DNA of 64,000 nucleotides from Thioalkalivibrio sp. ALJ12 (GCF_000378305.1 NZ_KB899539.1:95854-159853), one strand, 5' to 3'. Counted from the stretch's first letter, positions 43,397 through 53,293 are shown. Made by a program: numbers and translations. Notes: a model not told the origin generated them from the letters alone.

Positions 43397-44953
43397 ATGG
43401 CTGGAGCGAAGATCGCGGCAGTGGAGCCCAAGGGTGTCGAGCTCAAGAAGGGGGAGGAGTACTACTTCTGCCGCTGCGGGCGATCCAAGGACCAGCCATT
43501 TTGCGACGGCTCGCACGAGGGTACGGGGCTGGAGCCCATCGCCTTTACTCCCGAGGAAGACGGCGAGGCGTTTCTCTGCCAGTGCAAGCAGTCGGGTGAT
43601 CTGCCGTACTGCGATGGGACGCACCAGCAGTTCGACGAAGACGATATCGGCACGGAGCCGGAGGCGGACAAGGGTTCCAGCGAGGATGATAGTGACGGTG
43701 CACCGGACCCGCGTAACACGGAGACAGAGCCTCATGTCGAACTGATCCATCGCATGGCCCGTTCGGGGCTGGACGAAGTGGGCCACTACGGGCCGACAGT
43801 CGCCATGGGCGTGCCGCGCAGCCGGCTCCCGATCTGGGACGACCTGCAGCTGCTGGCGGCGCAACTGGCGAGTCGGCCGTTGCCGGATGGCGCTCCGGTC
43901 GAGACGGGGCTGGTGATCGGGCCCGAGGCGAAACGCCCGCTGCAGCTGGATATCCCGATGCTGGTATCGGACATGAGCTTTGGCGCGCTTTCGCGCGAGG
44001 CGAAGATTGCGCTGGCACGCGGGGCCGAGCAGGCCGGGACGGGAATCTGTTCCGGCGAGGGCGGGATGCTGGATGCCGAACAGGCGGAGAACTCGCGCTA
44101 TCTGTTCGAGCTGGGGCCGGCGCGGTTTGGCTATTCCGACGAGGTGCTGGAGAAGGTACAGGCCTTTCATTTCAAGGCCGGCCAGGCGGCCAAGACCGGG
44201 GTGGGTGGTGTGCTGCCCGGGGCGAAGGTGAGTGACGAGATCGCCCGGGTGCGCGGGATCGACGCGGGGCAGGACGCCATCTCGCCACCCAGCCTGGACG
44301 GGTTCGAGACGCCAGCGGATTACCGGCGTTTTGCCGACGAGGTGCGGGAGAAGACCGGGGGCATCCCCGTCGGCTTCAAGCTCTCGGCCAACCACATCGA
44401 GGCGGATCTGGCCTTCGCCCTGGAGGCGGGGGCGGACTACGTGATCCTGGACGGTCGCGGTGGCGGGACCGGGGCCTCGCCTGCGCTGCTGCGCGACCAC
44501 ATCAGTGTGCCCACGATCCCCGCCCTGGGTCGCGCGCGGCGATTCCTGGACGCCAATGGCGCCAGTGGCCGGGTCACGCTGCTGGTGACGGGCGGGCTGC
44601 GTACACCTGCGGATTTCGTGAAGGCCCTGGCGCTGGGGGCGGACGGCATTGCGTTGGCGAATGCCGCGATCCAGGCGGTGGGCTGCGTGGGTGCGCGGAT
44701 CTGCCACACGAATCGCTGCCCGTCCGGTGTGGCGACACAGGACCCGAAGCTGCGTGCGCGGCTGGATCCCCAGGAGGGCGGGGAGCGGCTGGGCCGCTTC
44801 CTGCAGGCCTCGAGCGAGCTGATGTGCGTACTGGCGCGGGCTTGCGGCCACAACCGTCTGGAGGACTTCGGCCCGAACGACCTGACGACGTTCGACCGCG
44901 AGCTGGCGGAACTGGCCGGCATTCAGTATGCGGGGGTGTATCCGAAGTCCTGA
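43397..44953 (+). CDS. Two CDGSH iron-sulfur motifs fused to an FMN-binding glutamate-synthase-like domain
   Basis: 518 aa; ATG at 43397 has AAGGAG at an ideal distance (an ATG one codon earlier is too close). Residues about 17-80 hold two CxCx..CxGx(S/T)H clusters (CRCGRSKDQPFCDGSH and CQCKQSGDLPYCDGTH), each expected to bind a 2Fe-2S centre. Residues about 125-515 are a GltB-like alpha/beta barrel: DMSFGALSREAK near 192, GEGGML near 216, YVILDGRGGGTGASP near 350 and CHTNRCPSGVATQDP near 435. The glutamine amidotransferase domain of true GltB is missing, so it is probably a stand-alone FMN oxidoreductase of unknown substrate, with the CDGSH part passing electrons. Confidence 0.88.
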   Translation: MAGAKIAAVEPKGVELKKGEEYYFCRCGRSKDQPFCDGSHEGTGLEPIAFTPEEDGEAFLCQCKQSGDLPYCDGTHQQFDEDDIGTEPEADKGSSEDDSDGAPDPRNTETEPHVELIHRMARSGLDEVGHYGPTVAMGVPRSRLPIWDDLQLLAAQLASRPLPDGAPVETGLVIGPEAKRPLQLDIPMLVSDMSFGALSREAKIALARGAEQAGTGICSGEGGMLDAEQAENSRYLFELGPARFGYSDEVLEKVQAFHFKAGQAAKTGVGGVLPGAKVSDEIARVRGIDAGQDAISPPSLDGFETPADYRRFADEVREKTGGIPVGFKLSANHIEADLAFALEAGADYVILDGRGGGTGASPALLRDHISVPTIPALGRARRFLDANGASGRVTLLVTGGLRTPADFVKALALGADGIALANAAIQAVGCVGARICHTNRCPSGVATQDPKLRARLDPQEGGERLGRFLQASSELMCVLARACGHNRLEDFGPNDLTTFDRELAELAGIQYAGVYPKS

Positions 44954-45053
44954 CAGGGAGCACCCCGGCTGGCACGATGGGCCGCGTTAGCATGCGTTAT
45001 CGCGGGGCATCGGCAGGCTGCGTAGCATCGCGGGTTTTGGAACGGAGTTCCGT

Positions 45054-45482
45054 ATGTTCTTCCCCGATGTTCGCGCGAGCCATGATCGCTGCATGCGAAC
45101 CGATGCCTTCCTGCGCCATTTCCGGCTGTTGTTGATGGCGGCGGACCCGCGGATCCCCGAAGTATTTGGCGACAGCGAACCCACGCACCAGGAGCATATC
45201 CTTAACGAGTCGGTGCTGGCGGCGCTGGATTTTGCCGAGCGTCGCAGCGATGGTCGGGCTCCGGTGCACACCATGGCCATGGTGCACGGCGCACATGGCC
45301 GTGTGCCGGTTGCGCCCGCGCTGAACGATTGTTGGGTCGAGGCCCTGATCGAGGCCGCACGGGATACCGACCCCGAGTGGCAAGACGAACTGGCCTCGCG
45401 CTGGCGCGCGGCGACGGCGCCGACGGTGGATCTGTTTGCCCAGTTGCACTGGGTGGACGCGACGGCTGCCAGGGAAGCTTGA
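45054..45482 (+). CDS. Single-domain globin (copy 1)
   Basis: 142 aa. FRLLLMAADPRIPEVFGDSE gives the CD-corner Phe38, and MAMVHGAHGRVPVAP places the proximal haem ligand at His78. It is about 60 bases upstream of a second globin with the same spacing, so the pair arose by tandem duplication. Such single-domain bacterial globins bind O2 or NO; the helix signatures are clear, but the specific role is not. The distal region EPTHQEHIL differs from copy 2 (LSQQKRAL), which suggests different ligand properties. Confidence 0.8.
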   Translation: MFFPDVRASHDRCMRTDAFLRHFRLLLMAADPRIPEVFGDSEPTHQEHILNESVLAALDFAERRSDGRAPVHTMAMVHGAHGRVPVAPALNDCWVEALIEAARDTDPEWQDELASRWRAATAPTVDLFAQLHWVDATAAREA

Positions 45483-45548
45483 TCTGGCTCAATCGCTCGG
45501 TCTCCGAGAGGCTCTATCCTTGCGTCTTCTTACGGCGCAGGGATAGTC

Positions 45549-45947
45549 ATGAATTTCTCCGACGTGCACCAGAGCTACGGGCGATGCCGCCGGGCGGGCG
45601 ACTTCGTTACGCGTTTCTACGAACACTTCCTCCAGGCCGACCCACGGGTGAAGGCCGCGTTTGGCTCGACGGATCTCTCGCAGCAAAAACGTGCACTCGG
45701 GCAGGCCATCTCGACGGCAATCAGCTATGCCGAGGGCGAGAGCTTCGTGGCTTCCACCATGGAGCGCATGGGCCAGGTCCATTCCCGCGAAGGGCGTGTA
45801 CCCGTGGAGCCGGATCTGTACCCGATCTGGCTGGACTGCATGGTGCGCACGGCTGCCGAGATCGATCCGCGCTGGGAGCCGGATCTGGAAGAGCGCTGGC
45901 GCGGTGCGATGCAGCCGGCGATTGATCTGTTTGTAAAGCTTTACTGA
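45549..45947 (+). CDS. Single-domain globin (copy 2)
   Basis: 132 aa. FYEHFLQADPRVKAAFGSTD supplies Phe38 at the CD corner, and MGQVHSREGRVPVEPDLYPIW places the proximal His at 78, as in copy 1. GGAT-like ribosome site before the ATG. It is the more canonical of the two and probably retains haem binding. A terminator follows, so the pair may be one short operon. Confidence 0.85.
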   Translation: MNFSDVHQSYGRCRRAGDFVTRFYEHFLQADPRVKAAFGSTDLSQQKRALGQAISTAISYAEGESFVASTMERMGQVHSREGRVPVEPDLYPIWLDCMVRTAAEIDPRWEPDLEERWRGAMQPAIDLFVKLY

Positions 45948-45971
45948 GGCTGGCCGTACTCGATGAGATTT

Positions 45972-46002
45972 CGGCCCCGCAAGCGCCGGGGCCGTTTGAT
46001 TT
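45972..46002 (+). terminator. Rho-independent terminator after the globin pair
   Basis: Stem CGGCCCC / GGGGCCG with a short loop, followed by TTTGATTT. Confidence 0.75.
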
Positions 46003-46068
46003 GGCGGCGTTTCCGGCGTGTAATGCGCGGGTTTGAATCCACCGGCCCCGCGCCGGGAGCCCGAGCCC

Positions 46069-48345
46069 ATGTCCGCTGTCCCTGATTTCCCGCCTTCGCT
46101 GTTTGCGCACAAGCCCTACTGGGCCAAGCGCTTCGGTACGGCCCCGTTTCTGCCGACCACCCGCGAGGAGATGGACGACCTCGGCTGGGACAGCTGCGAC
46201 ATCGTGCTGGTCACGGGGGACGCTTATGTTGACCACCCGAGCTTCGGCATGGCGATCATCGGGCGGCTGCTGGAGGCACAGGGCTTTCGCGTCGGCATCA
46301 TCGCGCAGCCGGACTGGACCTCCGCCGAGCCGTTTCGCGCGCTGGGCCGCCCCAATCTGTTCTTCGGCGTCACTGCCGGCAATATGGACTCGATGGTCAA
46401 CCACTACACGGCTGACCGGAAGATCCGCTCCAACGACGCCTATACCCCCGGGGATGTACACGGCCACCGGCCGGACCGTGCCGTGATTGTCTACGCCCAG
46501 CGCGCCCGCGAGGCGTACAAGGACGTGCCGGTGGTCGCCGGCGGCATCGAGGCGAGCCTTCGTCGCATCGCCCACTACGATTACTGGCAGGACAAGGTGC
46601 GCCGCTCGGTGCTGCTGGATGCGCGTGCCGACATCCTGCTGTTCGGCAATGCCGAGCGCGCCCTGGTCGAGCTGGCCCATCGCGTGGCGGCTGGCGAGCA
46701 CCCGCGGGAGATCACCGACCTGCGGGGTACGGCGTTCCTGCGCGATGCGGTGCCGGGCGGTTATGTGGTGCTGGACTCCAGCGAAGTGGATACCCCGGGG
46801 CCGGTGGATGCCAACCCCGACCCGTACGCGATGGTCTCGCCGTCGACCTGTGCCGAGGCCGACACGAAGCAGGAATCGAAAGGTGCCGCCGAGGAGGGTG
46901 GCGCTCAGGTCGTTCGCTTCCACCGCGACATCCCGCGCGGGACCCCGCGAGACCAGACGGTCATCCGCATCCCGGCCTTTGAACAGGTCAAGGGCGATTC
47001 CGTGCTGTACGCCCATGCCTCCCGCGTGCTGCATCTGGAGACCAACCCGGGCAATGCCCGCGCGATCGTCCAGCGCCATGGCGACAAGGAGGTCTGGCTG
47101 AACCCGCCGCCGATCCCGCTGACCACCGCGGAGATGGATGCGGTGTTCGACCTGCCGTATGCGCGTGCGCCGCATCCCTCCTATGGCGATGCGCGTATCC
47201 CGGCCTGGGAGATGATCCGCTTCTCGGTGAACATCATGCGCGGCTGCTTTGGCGGCTGTACGTTCTGCTCGATCACCGAGCACGAGGGCCGCATCATCCA
47301 GAGCCGCTCCGAGGAGAGCGTGCTCAAGGAGATCGAGGAGATCCGCGACAAGGTCGACGGCTTTACTGGCGTGGTCTCCGATCTCGGCGGGCCGACCGCG
47401 AACATGTACCGTCTGGCCTGCAAGGACCCGGAGATCGAGCGCAGCTGCCGCCGGCTGTCCTGTGTCTATCCCGGGATCTGCAAGAACCTCGATACCGACC
47501 ACACGCCGCTGGTGAACCTCTACCGCAAGGCACGCGCGCTGCCCGGGATCAAGAAGATCCTGATTGCCTCGGGCCTGCGCTACGACCTGGCCGTGGAATC
47601 ACCGGAGTACGTGAAGGAACTGGTTACCCATCATGTGGGAGGTTACCTGAAGATTGCGCCGGAACATACGGAATCCGGGCCGCTTTCTCGCATGATGAAG
47701 CCGGGCATGGGCGCCTACGACCGCTTCAAGGCGATGTTCGAGAAATACTCGAAGCAGGCGGGCAAGGAGCAGTACCTGATCCCGTATTTCATCGCCGCGC
47801 ACCCGGGTACGTCGGACGAGGACATGCTGAACCTCGCGCTGTGGCTCAAGCGGCACAACTTCCGCGCCGACCAGGTGCAGGCCTTCCTGCCCAGCCCGAT
47901 GGCGCTCGCAACCGCGATGTGGCACTCCGGGCGGGACCCGCTGCGCGGTATCAAACGCAAGGCCGGGGACCGGGTGCCGGTCGCGCGCGGCGCACGGGCG
48001 CGGCGCCTGCACAAGGCGTTCCTGCGCTATCACGATCCGAACAACTGGCCGCTGCTGCGCGATGCGCTCAAGCGCATGGGCCGCGCGGACCTGATCGGCA
48101 ATGGCAAGCAACACCTGATCCCCACCTGGCAGCCTGCCGGCACCGGCCAGGGTACCGGTGGTGCGAGGGCGGCCACCGGCGGCCGTGTGACCCGCGGCGG
48201 CAAGGCCCTGAATAAACGCGGCCAGACTTTCCAGACCCAGCACAAGGGCGTGGAGACCGCCGCCCGCCCGGCCGGACCCGGGCCGAAGAAGGGCCCGCCC
48301 CGGGCCAAATCCCGCCCGGGCAAGCGCCGCCCGCAGCGTCCGTAG
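46069..48345 (+). CDS. ygiQ: YgiQ-family radical SAM protein
   Basis: 758 aa from ATG at 46069 (an upstream in-frame ATG adds 12 proline-rich residues). The N-terminal B12-binding-like region begins at about 44 ([18 protein letters not shown]). The radical SAM cluster C-FGG-C-TF-C is in [17 protein letters not shown] near 396-402. The C-terminal 60 residues are basic and low-complexity. This family (UPF0313) is widespread but its reaction is not established. It stands as a single gene with repeats directly downstream. Confidence 0.93.
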   Translation: MSAVPDFPPSLFAHKPYWAKRFGTAPFLPTTREEMDDLGWDSCDIVLVTGDAYVDHPSFGMAIIGRLLEAQGFRVGIIAQPDWTSAEPFRALGRPNLFFGVTAGNMDSMVNHYTADRKIRSNDAYTPGDVHGHRPDRAVIVYAQRAREAYKDVPVVAGGIEASLRRIAHYDYWQDKVRRSVLLDARADILLFGNAERALVELAHRVAAGEHPREITDLRGTAFLRDAVPGGYVVLDSSEVDTPGPVDANPDPYAMVSPSTCAEADTKQESKGAAEEGGAQVVRFHRDIPRGTPRDQTVIRIPAFEQVKGDSVLYAHASRVLHLETNPGNARAIVQRHGDKEVWLNPPPIPLTTAEMDAVFDLPYARAPHPSYGDARIPAWEMIRFSVNIMRGCFGGCTFCSITEHEGRIIQSRSEESVLKEIEEIRDKVDGFTGVVSDLGGPTANMYRLACKDPEIERSCRRLSCVYPGICKNLDTDHTPLVNLYRKARALPGIKKILIASGLRYDLAVESPEYVKELVTHHVGGYLKIAPEHTESGPLSRMMKPGMGAYDRFKAMFEKYSKQAGKEQYLIPYFIAAHPGTSDEDMLNLALWLKRHNFRADQVQAFLPSPMALATAMWHSGRDPLRGIKRKAGDRVPVARGARARRLHKAFLRYHDPNNWPLLRDALKRMGRADLIGNGKQHLIPTWQPAGTGQGTGGARAATGGRVTRGGKALNKRGQTFQTQHKGVETAARPAGPGPKKGPPRAKSRPGKRRPQRP

Positions 48346-48372
48346 AGCTCCACCTCCGCTACCTGAATTGCG

Positions 48373-48439
48373 TAGGAGGCCAGCCCTCTGGCCGATGGGG
48401 CATGTCCGACACCCGATCGGCCAGGGGGCTGGCCTCCTA
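48373..48439. repeat. GGCCAG-type REP-like inverted repeat
   Basis: Arms TAGGAGGCCAGCCCTCTGG and CCAGGGGGCTGGCCTCCTA with a 29-base spacer. The 48346-48712 gap holds this repeat and the next, and no supported gene. Confidence 0.88.
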
Positions 48440-48611
48440 CAGGGGGTGAGGGCCGGGCCGGGGAAATGCGCTTATTCTGGCCGTTGGGGGTGTCCACCCT
48501 TGCCATCCTGCCGCCATGACCCGCGGTCCTAGTCATCGTGTTGCTCTGCCTCCCTGGCATCCCGGATAGCCGCTGCACGGTTGTTGGGGCGCCGGGAGAA
48601 GCAATGTCTTG

Positions 48612-48678
48612 TAGGAGGCCAGCCCTCTGGCCGATGGGGTCTGTCCGGCATCCAATCGGCCAGAGGGCTGGCCTCCTA
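48612..48678. repeat. GGCCAG-type REP-like inverted repeat
   Basis: Arms TAGGAGGCCAGCCCTCTGG and CCAGAGGGCTGGCCTCCTA; same size as the copy at 48373. Just downstream of the SDR gene's stop on the minus strand. Confidence 0.88.
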
Positions 48679-48712
48679 CAGGGGGGGCGCCCCGGGTTGT
48701 CAGGGGCGGTGG

Positions 48713-49522
48713 TTAGCCCTCCTGGGGCTGGCGGTGCGGGCGGGGCGCCGGCTCGGGTACGTGGCCTTCCAGCGACAGGTGCAGGCCGGTGTGTTCCGGG
48801 TCGGTGGTGTCCAGCAGGTAGAGGTACGGGCCGACGACGTCTTCCGGGCGTGGCAGTTTCTCGGCGTTCTCGGCCGGGTAGTGGCCGGCGCGGAAGCGCG
48901 AGCGCACGGGGCCGGTATCGATGCCGTTCACATGGATGAAGTGCTTCTCGTTGCGGTGTTCGCGCGCGAGGATGTCGATCATCGCGTCCTGCGCGGCCTT
49001 GGCCATGCCGAACGCACCCCAGAAGGCCTTGCGGCAGTCCTGGGTGGAGACGACCAGGCTGCCGTGCGGGCTGTCTTCCAGCAGCGGGAGCACGGCCTGA
49101 GAGAGGAAGAACGGGCCGTGCAGGTTGCTGTTGATGACCTTGAACCACAGCTCGGGGTCGTATCCCTTCATCGGCGTCAGCGTCCCGGCCCAGCCGGCGT
49201 GCAGCACCAGCCCGTCCAGGCGCCCGAGGGAGTCGCGGATGTTCTCGGCGAGGTCGCCGTAGTCCTTGACCGTGGCGCCCTCCAGATTGAGCGGATAGAT
49301 GGCGGGCTGCGGGTGGCCTTCCTGCTCGATCAGGTCGTAGGTCTTCTCCAGCCCCTTGATGTCCTTGTCCAGCAGCACGACGACCGCGCCTGCCGCCGCG
49401 CAGGCCTGCGCGATCGCACGTCCGATGCCCGCGGCCGCGCCGGTCACCAGGACCACGCGGTCGTTGAAGGCGCCCGGTTCCGGGCGATAGTCCAGCAGGG
49501 CGGGGATGTCGAGATCGGTCAA
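48713..49522 (-). CDS. Short-chain dehydrogenase-like protein (YciK-like) lacking the catalytic Tyr
   Basis: 269 aa from a TTG that overlaps the stop of hpnE (TTGA); longer frames are shadows of hpnE. LLDYRPEPGAFNDRVVLVTGAAAGIG near 8-32 gives the dinucleotide site TGAAAGIG, and VLHAGWAGTL near 101 replaces the usual NAG. At the catalytic site, where SDRs have Ser...YxxxK, it reads STQD...FGMAK: Tyr is replaced by Phe and Lys is kept. It may be a non-catalytic or altered SDR. It is the last gene of the hpnD-hpnE-SDR operon. Confidence 0.82.
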   Translation of the reverse strand: MTDLDIPALLDYRPEPGAFNDRVVLVTGAAAGIGRAIAQACAAAGAVVVLLDKDIKGLEKTYDLIEQEGHPQPAIYPLNLEGATVKDYGDLAENIRDSLGRLDGLVLHAGWAGTLTPMKGYDPELWFKVINSNLHGPFFLSQAVLPLLEDSPHGSLVVSTQDCRKAFWGAFGMAKAAQDAMIDILAREHRNEKHFIHVNGIDTGPVRSRFRAGHYPAENAEKLPRPEDVVGPYLYLLDTTDPEHTGLHLSLEGHVPEPAPRPHRQPQEG

Positions 49523-50853
49523 GGCAGCGTCTCCAGTAGCTTGTGGGCTGATTCTAATCCAGACCGCACGGCGGCTTCGAGGGTCGAGGGCAGGCCCGGG
49601 GTCACATAGTCGCCGGCCAGGAACAGTCCGGGCCAGGGGGTGCCGGCCACCGGGCGCAGTGCGTCCAGATCGACGCGGGCATCGATCGTGGCGCGTCTCT
49701 CGCACACGACATGACCGGTCTGGGGGATTCCCAGTTCGCGGAAGGTCCGTTCCAGTTCTTCCGCGACGCGACGCCAGCGCTCCTCCGCCGTCATCGCCGG
49801 CAGGTCGTCCGCGGTGGAGATCACGACGGCCAGCCAGTGCGGCTCGCCGGCCACCCGGCGGGGAATGAGCCATTGTCCGTGCTGGTCGATGAGCCCCTGT
49901 AGCGGCGGGCGTTCCAGGATCGGGCCGGGGTAGCGCAGGTACACCGTGCAGATGCTGCGCTCGCCCATGGCCACCAGGGCCCGATGGTGGGGTTGCAGCT
50001 CGGGGGCCTCGGGCAGGAGCCGAGCGGCCGCGCTGGGCGCGGTGGCGAGGATCACCGCGTTGGCATGGGTGACGCGATGGTTGCGGTCGCGGAGCTGGTA
50101 GCGGGCCTCCGTGCCCCCGGATTCGATGGCCACAATGCGCCGCCCGGTCTCGACCGTGGCGCCGCGTTCGCGCAGTTCGCGCAGGGCCGGTTCCGGGTAC
50201 AGCGATCCCAGTGGCCGGGTCGGGATGAGCAGCCGGGCGTCGTCCGGCCCGTGGTTGAGGGCCAGACGCAGCACGTTCTGGAAGATCTGTGCCGAGGCGC
50301 TGCGGGTCGGCGTGTTCATGATCGCGAGGCACAGCGGTTCCCAGAGCTGGCGGATCAGCGTGTCCGGCTGATGCCGCGCCTGCAGCCATTCGAGTACGTC
50401 GAGGTCCTCGTCCAGCGGCCGATGCAGGATCGAGGCCGCCCCCAAAAGGGCCGGGAGGCGCCTGTGCAGCGGGGTGCCCGCGAGGCTTTGCCACAGGCCC
50501 CTGGCGAGGGCGGGCAGGCGTGGCGACCGGGGCTCCAGGGCAAAGGCCGGATGAGGGCGGCCCGGTGCATGCATGCGCAGGCCGAACGGCAGCGCCGCAA
50601 AGGCGCGGTCCGGTTCGGTGCCGACCGAGCGCAGTTGTTCCAGGGTGGCGTGACAGGCGCCGACCAGCACGTGCTGGCCGTTGTCCAGTAAGGCGCCATC
50701 GCGGTTCAGGCTGCGGGCCCGCCCGCCCGCGGTGGCGGCGGCCTCGATCAGGTGGACCGCGATGCCGGCCCGGGCCAGGGTCAGCGCGGCGGTCAGACCG
50801 GCCCAGCCGGCGCCGAGCACGACGACCGGATGCGATGCGGGAACGGCAGCCAT
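49519..50853 (-). CDS. hpnE: Hydroxysqualene dehydroxylase
   Basis: 444 aa FAD amine-oxidase-like protein. VVVLGAGWAGLTAALTLARAG near 9-29 binds FAD, GGRARSLNRDGALLDNGQHV follows, and the C-terminal GLFLAGDYVTPGLPSTLEAAVRSG near 411 is the second FAD motif; GQH is diagnostic for the phytoene-desaturase-like HpnE branch. It converts hydroxysqualene to squalene in the HpnCDE route to hopanoids. Begins 12 bases after hpnD and overlaps the SDR gene at its end. Confidence 0.93.
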   Translation of the reverse strand: MAAVPASHPVVVLGAGWAGLTAALTLARAGIAVHLIEAAATAGGRARSLNRDGALLDNGQHVLVGACHATLEQLRSVGTEPDRAFAALPFGLRMHAPGRPHPAFALEPRSPRLPALARGLWQSLAGTPLHRRLPALLGAASILHRPLDEDLDVLEWLQARHQPDTLIRQLWEPLCLAIMNTPTRSASAQIFQNVLRLALNHGPDDARLLIPTRPLGSLYPEPALRELRERGATVETGRRIVAIESGGTEARYQLRDRNHRVTHANAVILATAPSAAARLLPEAPELQPHHRALVAMGERSICTVYLRYPGPILERPPLQGLIDQHGQWLIPRRVAGEPHWLAVVISTADDLPAMTAEERWRRVAEELERTFRELGIPQTGHVVCERRATIDARVDLDALRPVAGTPWPGLFLAGDYVTPGLPSTLEAAVRSGLESAHKLLETLP

Positions 50854-50865
50854 GGGGCGGGCCGG

Positions 50866-51723
50866 TCAGCCCGCGCGGCGGTAGTCGCGCTTCAGGCGGC
50901 GCGCGGTGCGCCAGGCGATCCACAGCTTGCGGATCGGGGTCAGGCGGACGCGGTGCTCCAGCACGCGATAGCCGTCGTCCTGGATCTCGTCGAGCAGGGT
51001 GCGGTAGATCGCGGCCATGATCAGGCCCGGGCGCTGGGCGTAGCGGTCCTCGGCGGGCAGGTGCTCCTCCGCGCGCTGATAGTAGCGGCGGGCCCGTTCG
51101 GCCTGCTCGGCGAACAGGGCGCGGTGGCGGTCGTCTGTAACGTTAAGCTGGAATTCCTCGGGCTTTACGCCGTGCTTTTTCAGCTCGTCCAGCGGGATGT
51201 AGACCCGGCCGCGCATCGCGTCTTCGTGGACGTCGCGCAGGATGTTGGTCAGCTGCAGGGCCATCCCCAGGTCATGCGCGTATTTCAGCGTGCGCCGGTC
51301 CGAGAAGCCGAAGATATGGGCGGACAGGATCCCGACTACGCTGGCCGCGCGGTAGCAGTACAGCGACAGTGTGGTGAAGTCGGGATAGCTGTCGTAGTCG
51401 AGATCCATCTGCATGCCGTCGATGATCTCGTCGAAATACTCGCGGCTGAGATCGAACGGCGCCAGATGCGGTTGCAGGGCCTGGGTGATCGGGTGGCGCG
51501 GCTGATGGTCGAACAGACGCTCGATCTCCTCGCGCCACCACTGGAGCTTGGTGCGCGCCACGCTCTCCTCGCTGACCTCGTCGACGATGTCGTCCACCTC
51601 GCGGCAGAACGCGTACAGCGCGGTGATCGCACGGCGCCGGTCGGGTTCCAGGAACCGGAATGCGTAGTAGAAGCTGGAGCCGCTCTTCGCGGCCTTCTCC
51701 TCGCAATATTCGTCGGGGGACAT
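50866..51723 (-). CDS. hpnD: Presqualene diphosphate synthase
   Basis: 285 aa. Both Asp-rich motifs of squalene/phytoene synthases are present: REVDDIVDE near 42 and LTNILRDVHED near 158. SSFYYAFRFLEPDRRRAI at the start and YYQRAEEHLP near 212 fit HpnD. It joins two farnesyl diphosphates into presqualene diphosphate. First gene of the hpnD-hpnE-SDR operon, transcribed away from hemN, with the FNR-like site in the shared intergenic region. Confidence 0.94.
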   Translation of the reverse strand: MSPDEYCEEKAAKSGSSFYYAFRFLEPDRRRAITALYAFCREVDDIVDEVSEESVARTKLQWWREEIERLFDHQPRHPITQALQPHLAPFDLSREYFDEIIDGMQMDLDYDSYPDFTTLSLYCYRAASVVGILSAHIFGFSDRRTLKYAHDLGMALQLTNILRDVHEDAMRGRVYIPLDELKKHGVKPEEFQLNVTDDRHRALFAEQAERARRYYQRAEEHLPAEDRYAQRPGLIMAAIYRTLLDEIQDDGYRVLEHRVRLTPIRKLWIAWRTARRLKRDYRRAG

Positions 51724-51812
51724 ACGCGCTCGGGATCGGGGTTCCGTCTTGGGACGGCAAGGCTAGCACAGCGGGGCCGGGATGCGGATGGCGGCGGTGA
51801 TCGAAGCCACGT

Positions 51813-51826
51813 TTGACATACATCAA
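51813..51826. promoter_or_regulatory. FNR/ANR-like binding site
   Basis: TTGACATACATCAA differs from the consensus TTGAT-N4-ATCAA at one base. It lies 79 bases before the hemN start and 90 bases before the hpnD start, a fitting position to activate hemN without oxygen. Confidence 0.7.
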
Positions 51827-51904
51827 CCGTACCCGGCTGGAGGCCGCGTAGGGTGGGGGTGTCAGGGTGGCGCAAGGGCCCGCCCTCCCGTTGCGGAGAG
51901 TCGT

Positions 51905-53293
51905 ATGGAACAACGTCTGGTATTCGATCCCGAGGTGCTGCGCCGCTATGACGTGAGCGGACCTCGTTATACGTCCTACCCAACGGCTCCGCAGTTCCAT
52001 GAGGGGTTTGACGCGCAGGCCTATGCGCGGGTGGCGCGGGCGACGAATGCCGAAGGTGAAGCGCGCCCGTTGTCGCTCTACGTCCACGTGCCCTTCTGCG
52101 ACACGGTGTGTTTCTACTGTGCCTGCAACAAGGTGATTACCGGCAATTATCGGCGCGCGACGAGCTATCTCGACTCGCTGGAGCAGGAGATCGCCCTGCA
52201 GGGCGGGCTGTTCGATCGCGATCGGCCGGTACGCCAGCTGCACTTCGGGGGCGGGACGCCGACGTATCTGTCCGACGAGGACCTGACCCGGGTCATGAAG
52301 GCCCTGGGCCGGCATTTCACGCTGGAGACCGGTCCGGAGCGGGAATTCTCGATCGAGATTGATCCGCGTGCCGTGCGCCCCGGCACCCTGCCGCTCCTGG
52401 CGTCGCTGGGCTTCAACCGCATCAGTGTCGGGGTGCAGGATGTCGATCCGGCCGTGCAGAAGGCCGTCAACCGCATCCAGCCGTTCGAGGTCACCGAGCA
52501 GGCGGTACGCCAGGCGCGCGAGCAAGGCTTTACCTCCACCAACCTGGACCTGATCTACGGGCTGCCCCTGCAGACGGTCGACACGTTCTCCGCGACACTG
52601 GACCGCGTGCTGGAACTGCGCCCGGAACGGCTGGCCGTGTACAACTACGCGCACCTGCCGGAGCTGTTCAAGACGCAGCGCCAGATCCGCGACGGCGACC
52701 TCCCGCCGGCCACGGAGCGGCTCGCGATCCTTGAGATGACCATCCAGCGACTGACCGACGCGGGGTATGTGTACATCGGCATGGATCACTTTGCGCTGCC
52801 CGATGACGAACTCGCGATCGCCCAGCGCGCGGGCACACTGCAGCGAAACTTCCAGGGCTACTCGACGCGCGCGGAGTACGACCTCGTGGCACTGGGGCCG
52901 ACCGCCATTGGCAAGGTCGGGGACAGCTACAGCCAGAATCTGCGCGAGGTCGATGCCTATCAGGAACGGCTGGCATCCGGCCGGCTGCCCGTGTTCCGCG
53001 GCCTGGAGCTGAGCGCGGATGACCGCCTGCGGCGCGCCGTGATCAGCGAGTTGATGTGTCACTCGAGGGTCGACTTCGGCGGCATCGAGGCCGCATTCGG
53101 CATCGACTTCCGGGAGACCTTTGGCGATGCCCTGGACCGTCTGGCCGAGATGGAGGCCGACGGCCTCGTCACCATCGGCAGCGACTGCCTGGAGGTCCAG
53201 CCACGCGGCCGGCTCCTGCTCCGCAACATCGCCATGGCCTTCGACGCCTACCTGAACCGCGAAGCGCAGCGCCGCTACTCCAAGGTCGTCTAG
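51905..53293 (+). CDS. hemN: Oxygen-independent coproporphyrinogen III oxidase
   Basis: 462 aa from the ATG after TTGCGGAGAGTCGT; an in-frame extension upstream would cross the FNR-like box and is rejected. Radical SAM cluster C-DTV-C-FY-C-A-C is in VPFCDTVCFYCACNK near 62-72, and the GGGTPT motif is near 116. It decarboxylates coproporphyrinogen III to protoporphyrinogen IX without O2. It sits between hpnC and hpnDE on the opposite strand, and its TAG shares a CTAG palindrome with the convergent hpnC stop. Confidence 0.97.
   Translation: MEQRLVFDPEVLRRYDVSGPRYTSYPTAPQFHEGFDAQAYARVARATNAEGEARPLSLYVHVPFCDTVCFYCACNKVITGNYRRATSYLDSLEQEIALQGGLFDRDRPVRQLHFGGGTPTYLSDEDLTRVMKALGRHFTLETGPEREFSIEIDPRAVRPGTLPLLASLGFNRISVGVQDVDPAVQKAVNRIQPFEVTEQAVRQAREQGFTSTNLDLIYGLPLQTVDTFSATLDRVLELRPERLAVYNYAHLPELFKTQRQIRDGDLPPATERLAILEMTIQRLTDAGYVYIGMDHFALPDDELAIAQRAGTLQRNFQGYSTRAEYDLVALGPTAIGKVGDSYSQNLREVDAYQERLASGRLPVFRGLELSADDRLRRAVISELMCHSRVDFGGIEAAFGIDFRETFGDALDRLAEMEADGLVTIGSDCLEVQPRGRLLLRNIAMAFDAYLNREAQRRYSKVV

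Noticed and set aside
45721-47502. 593-aa open frame on the - strand opposite ygiQ and the globin
   Set aside because: Shadow; crosses two well-supported genes and lacks motifs.
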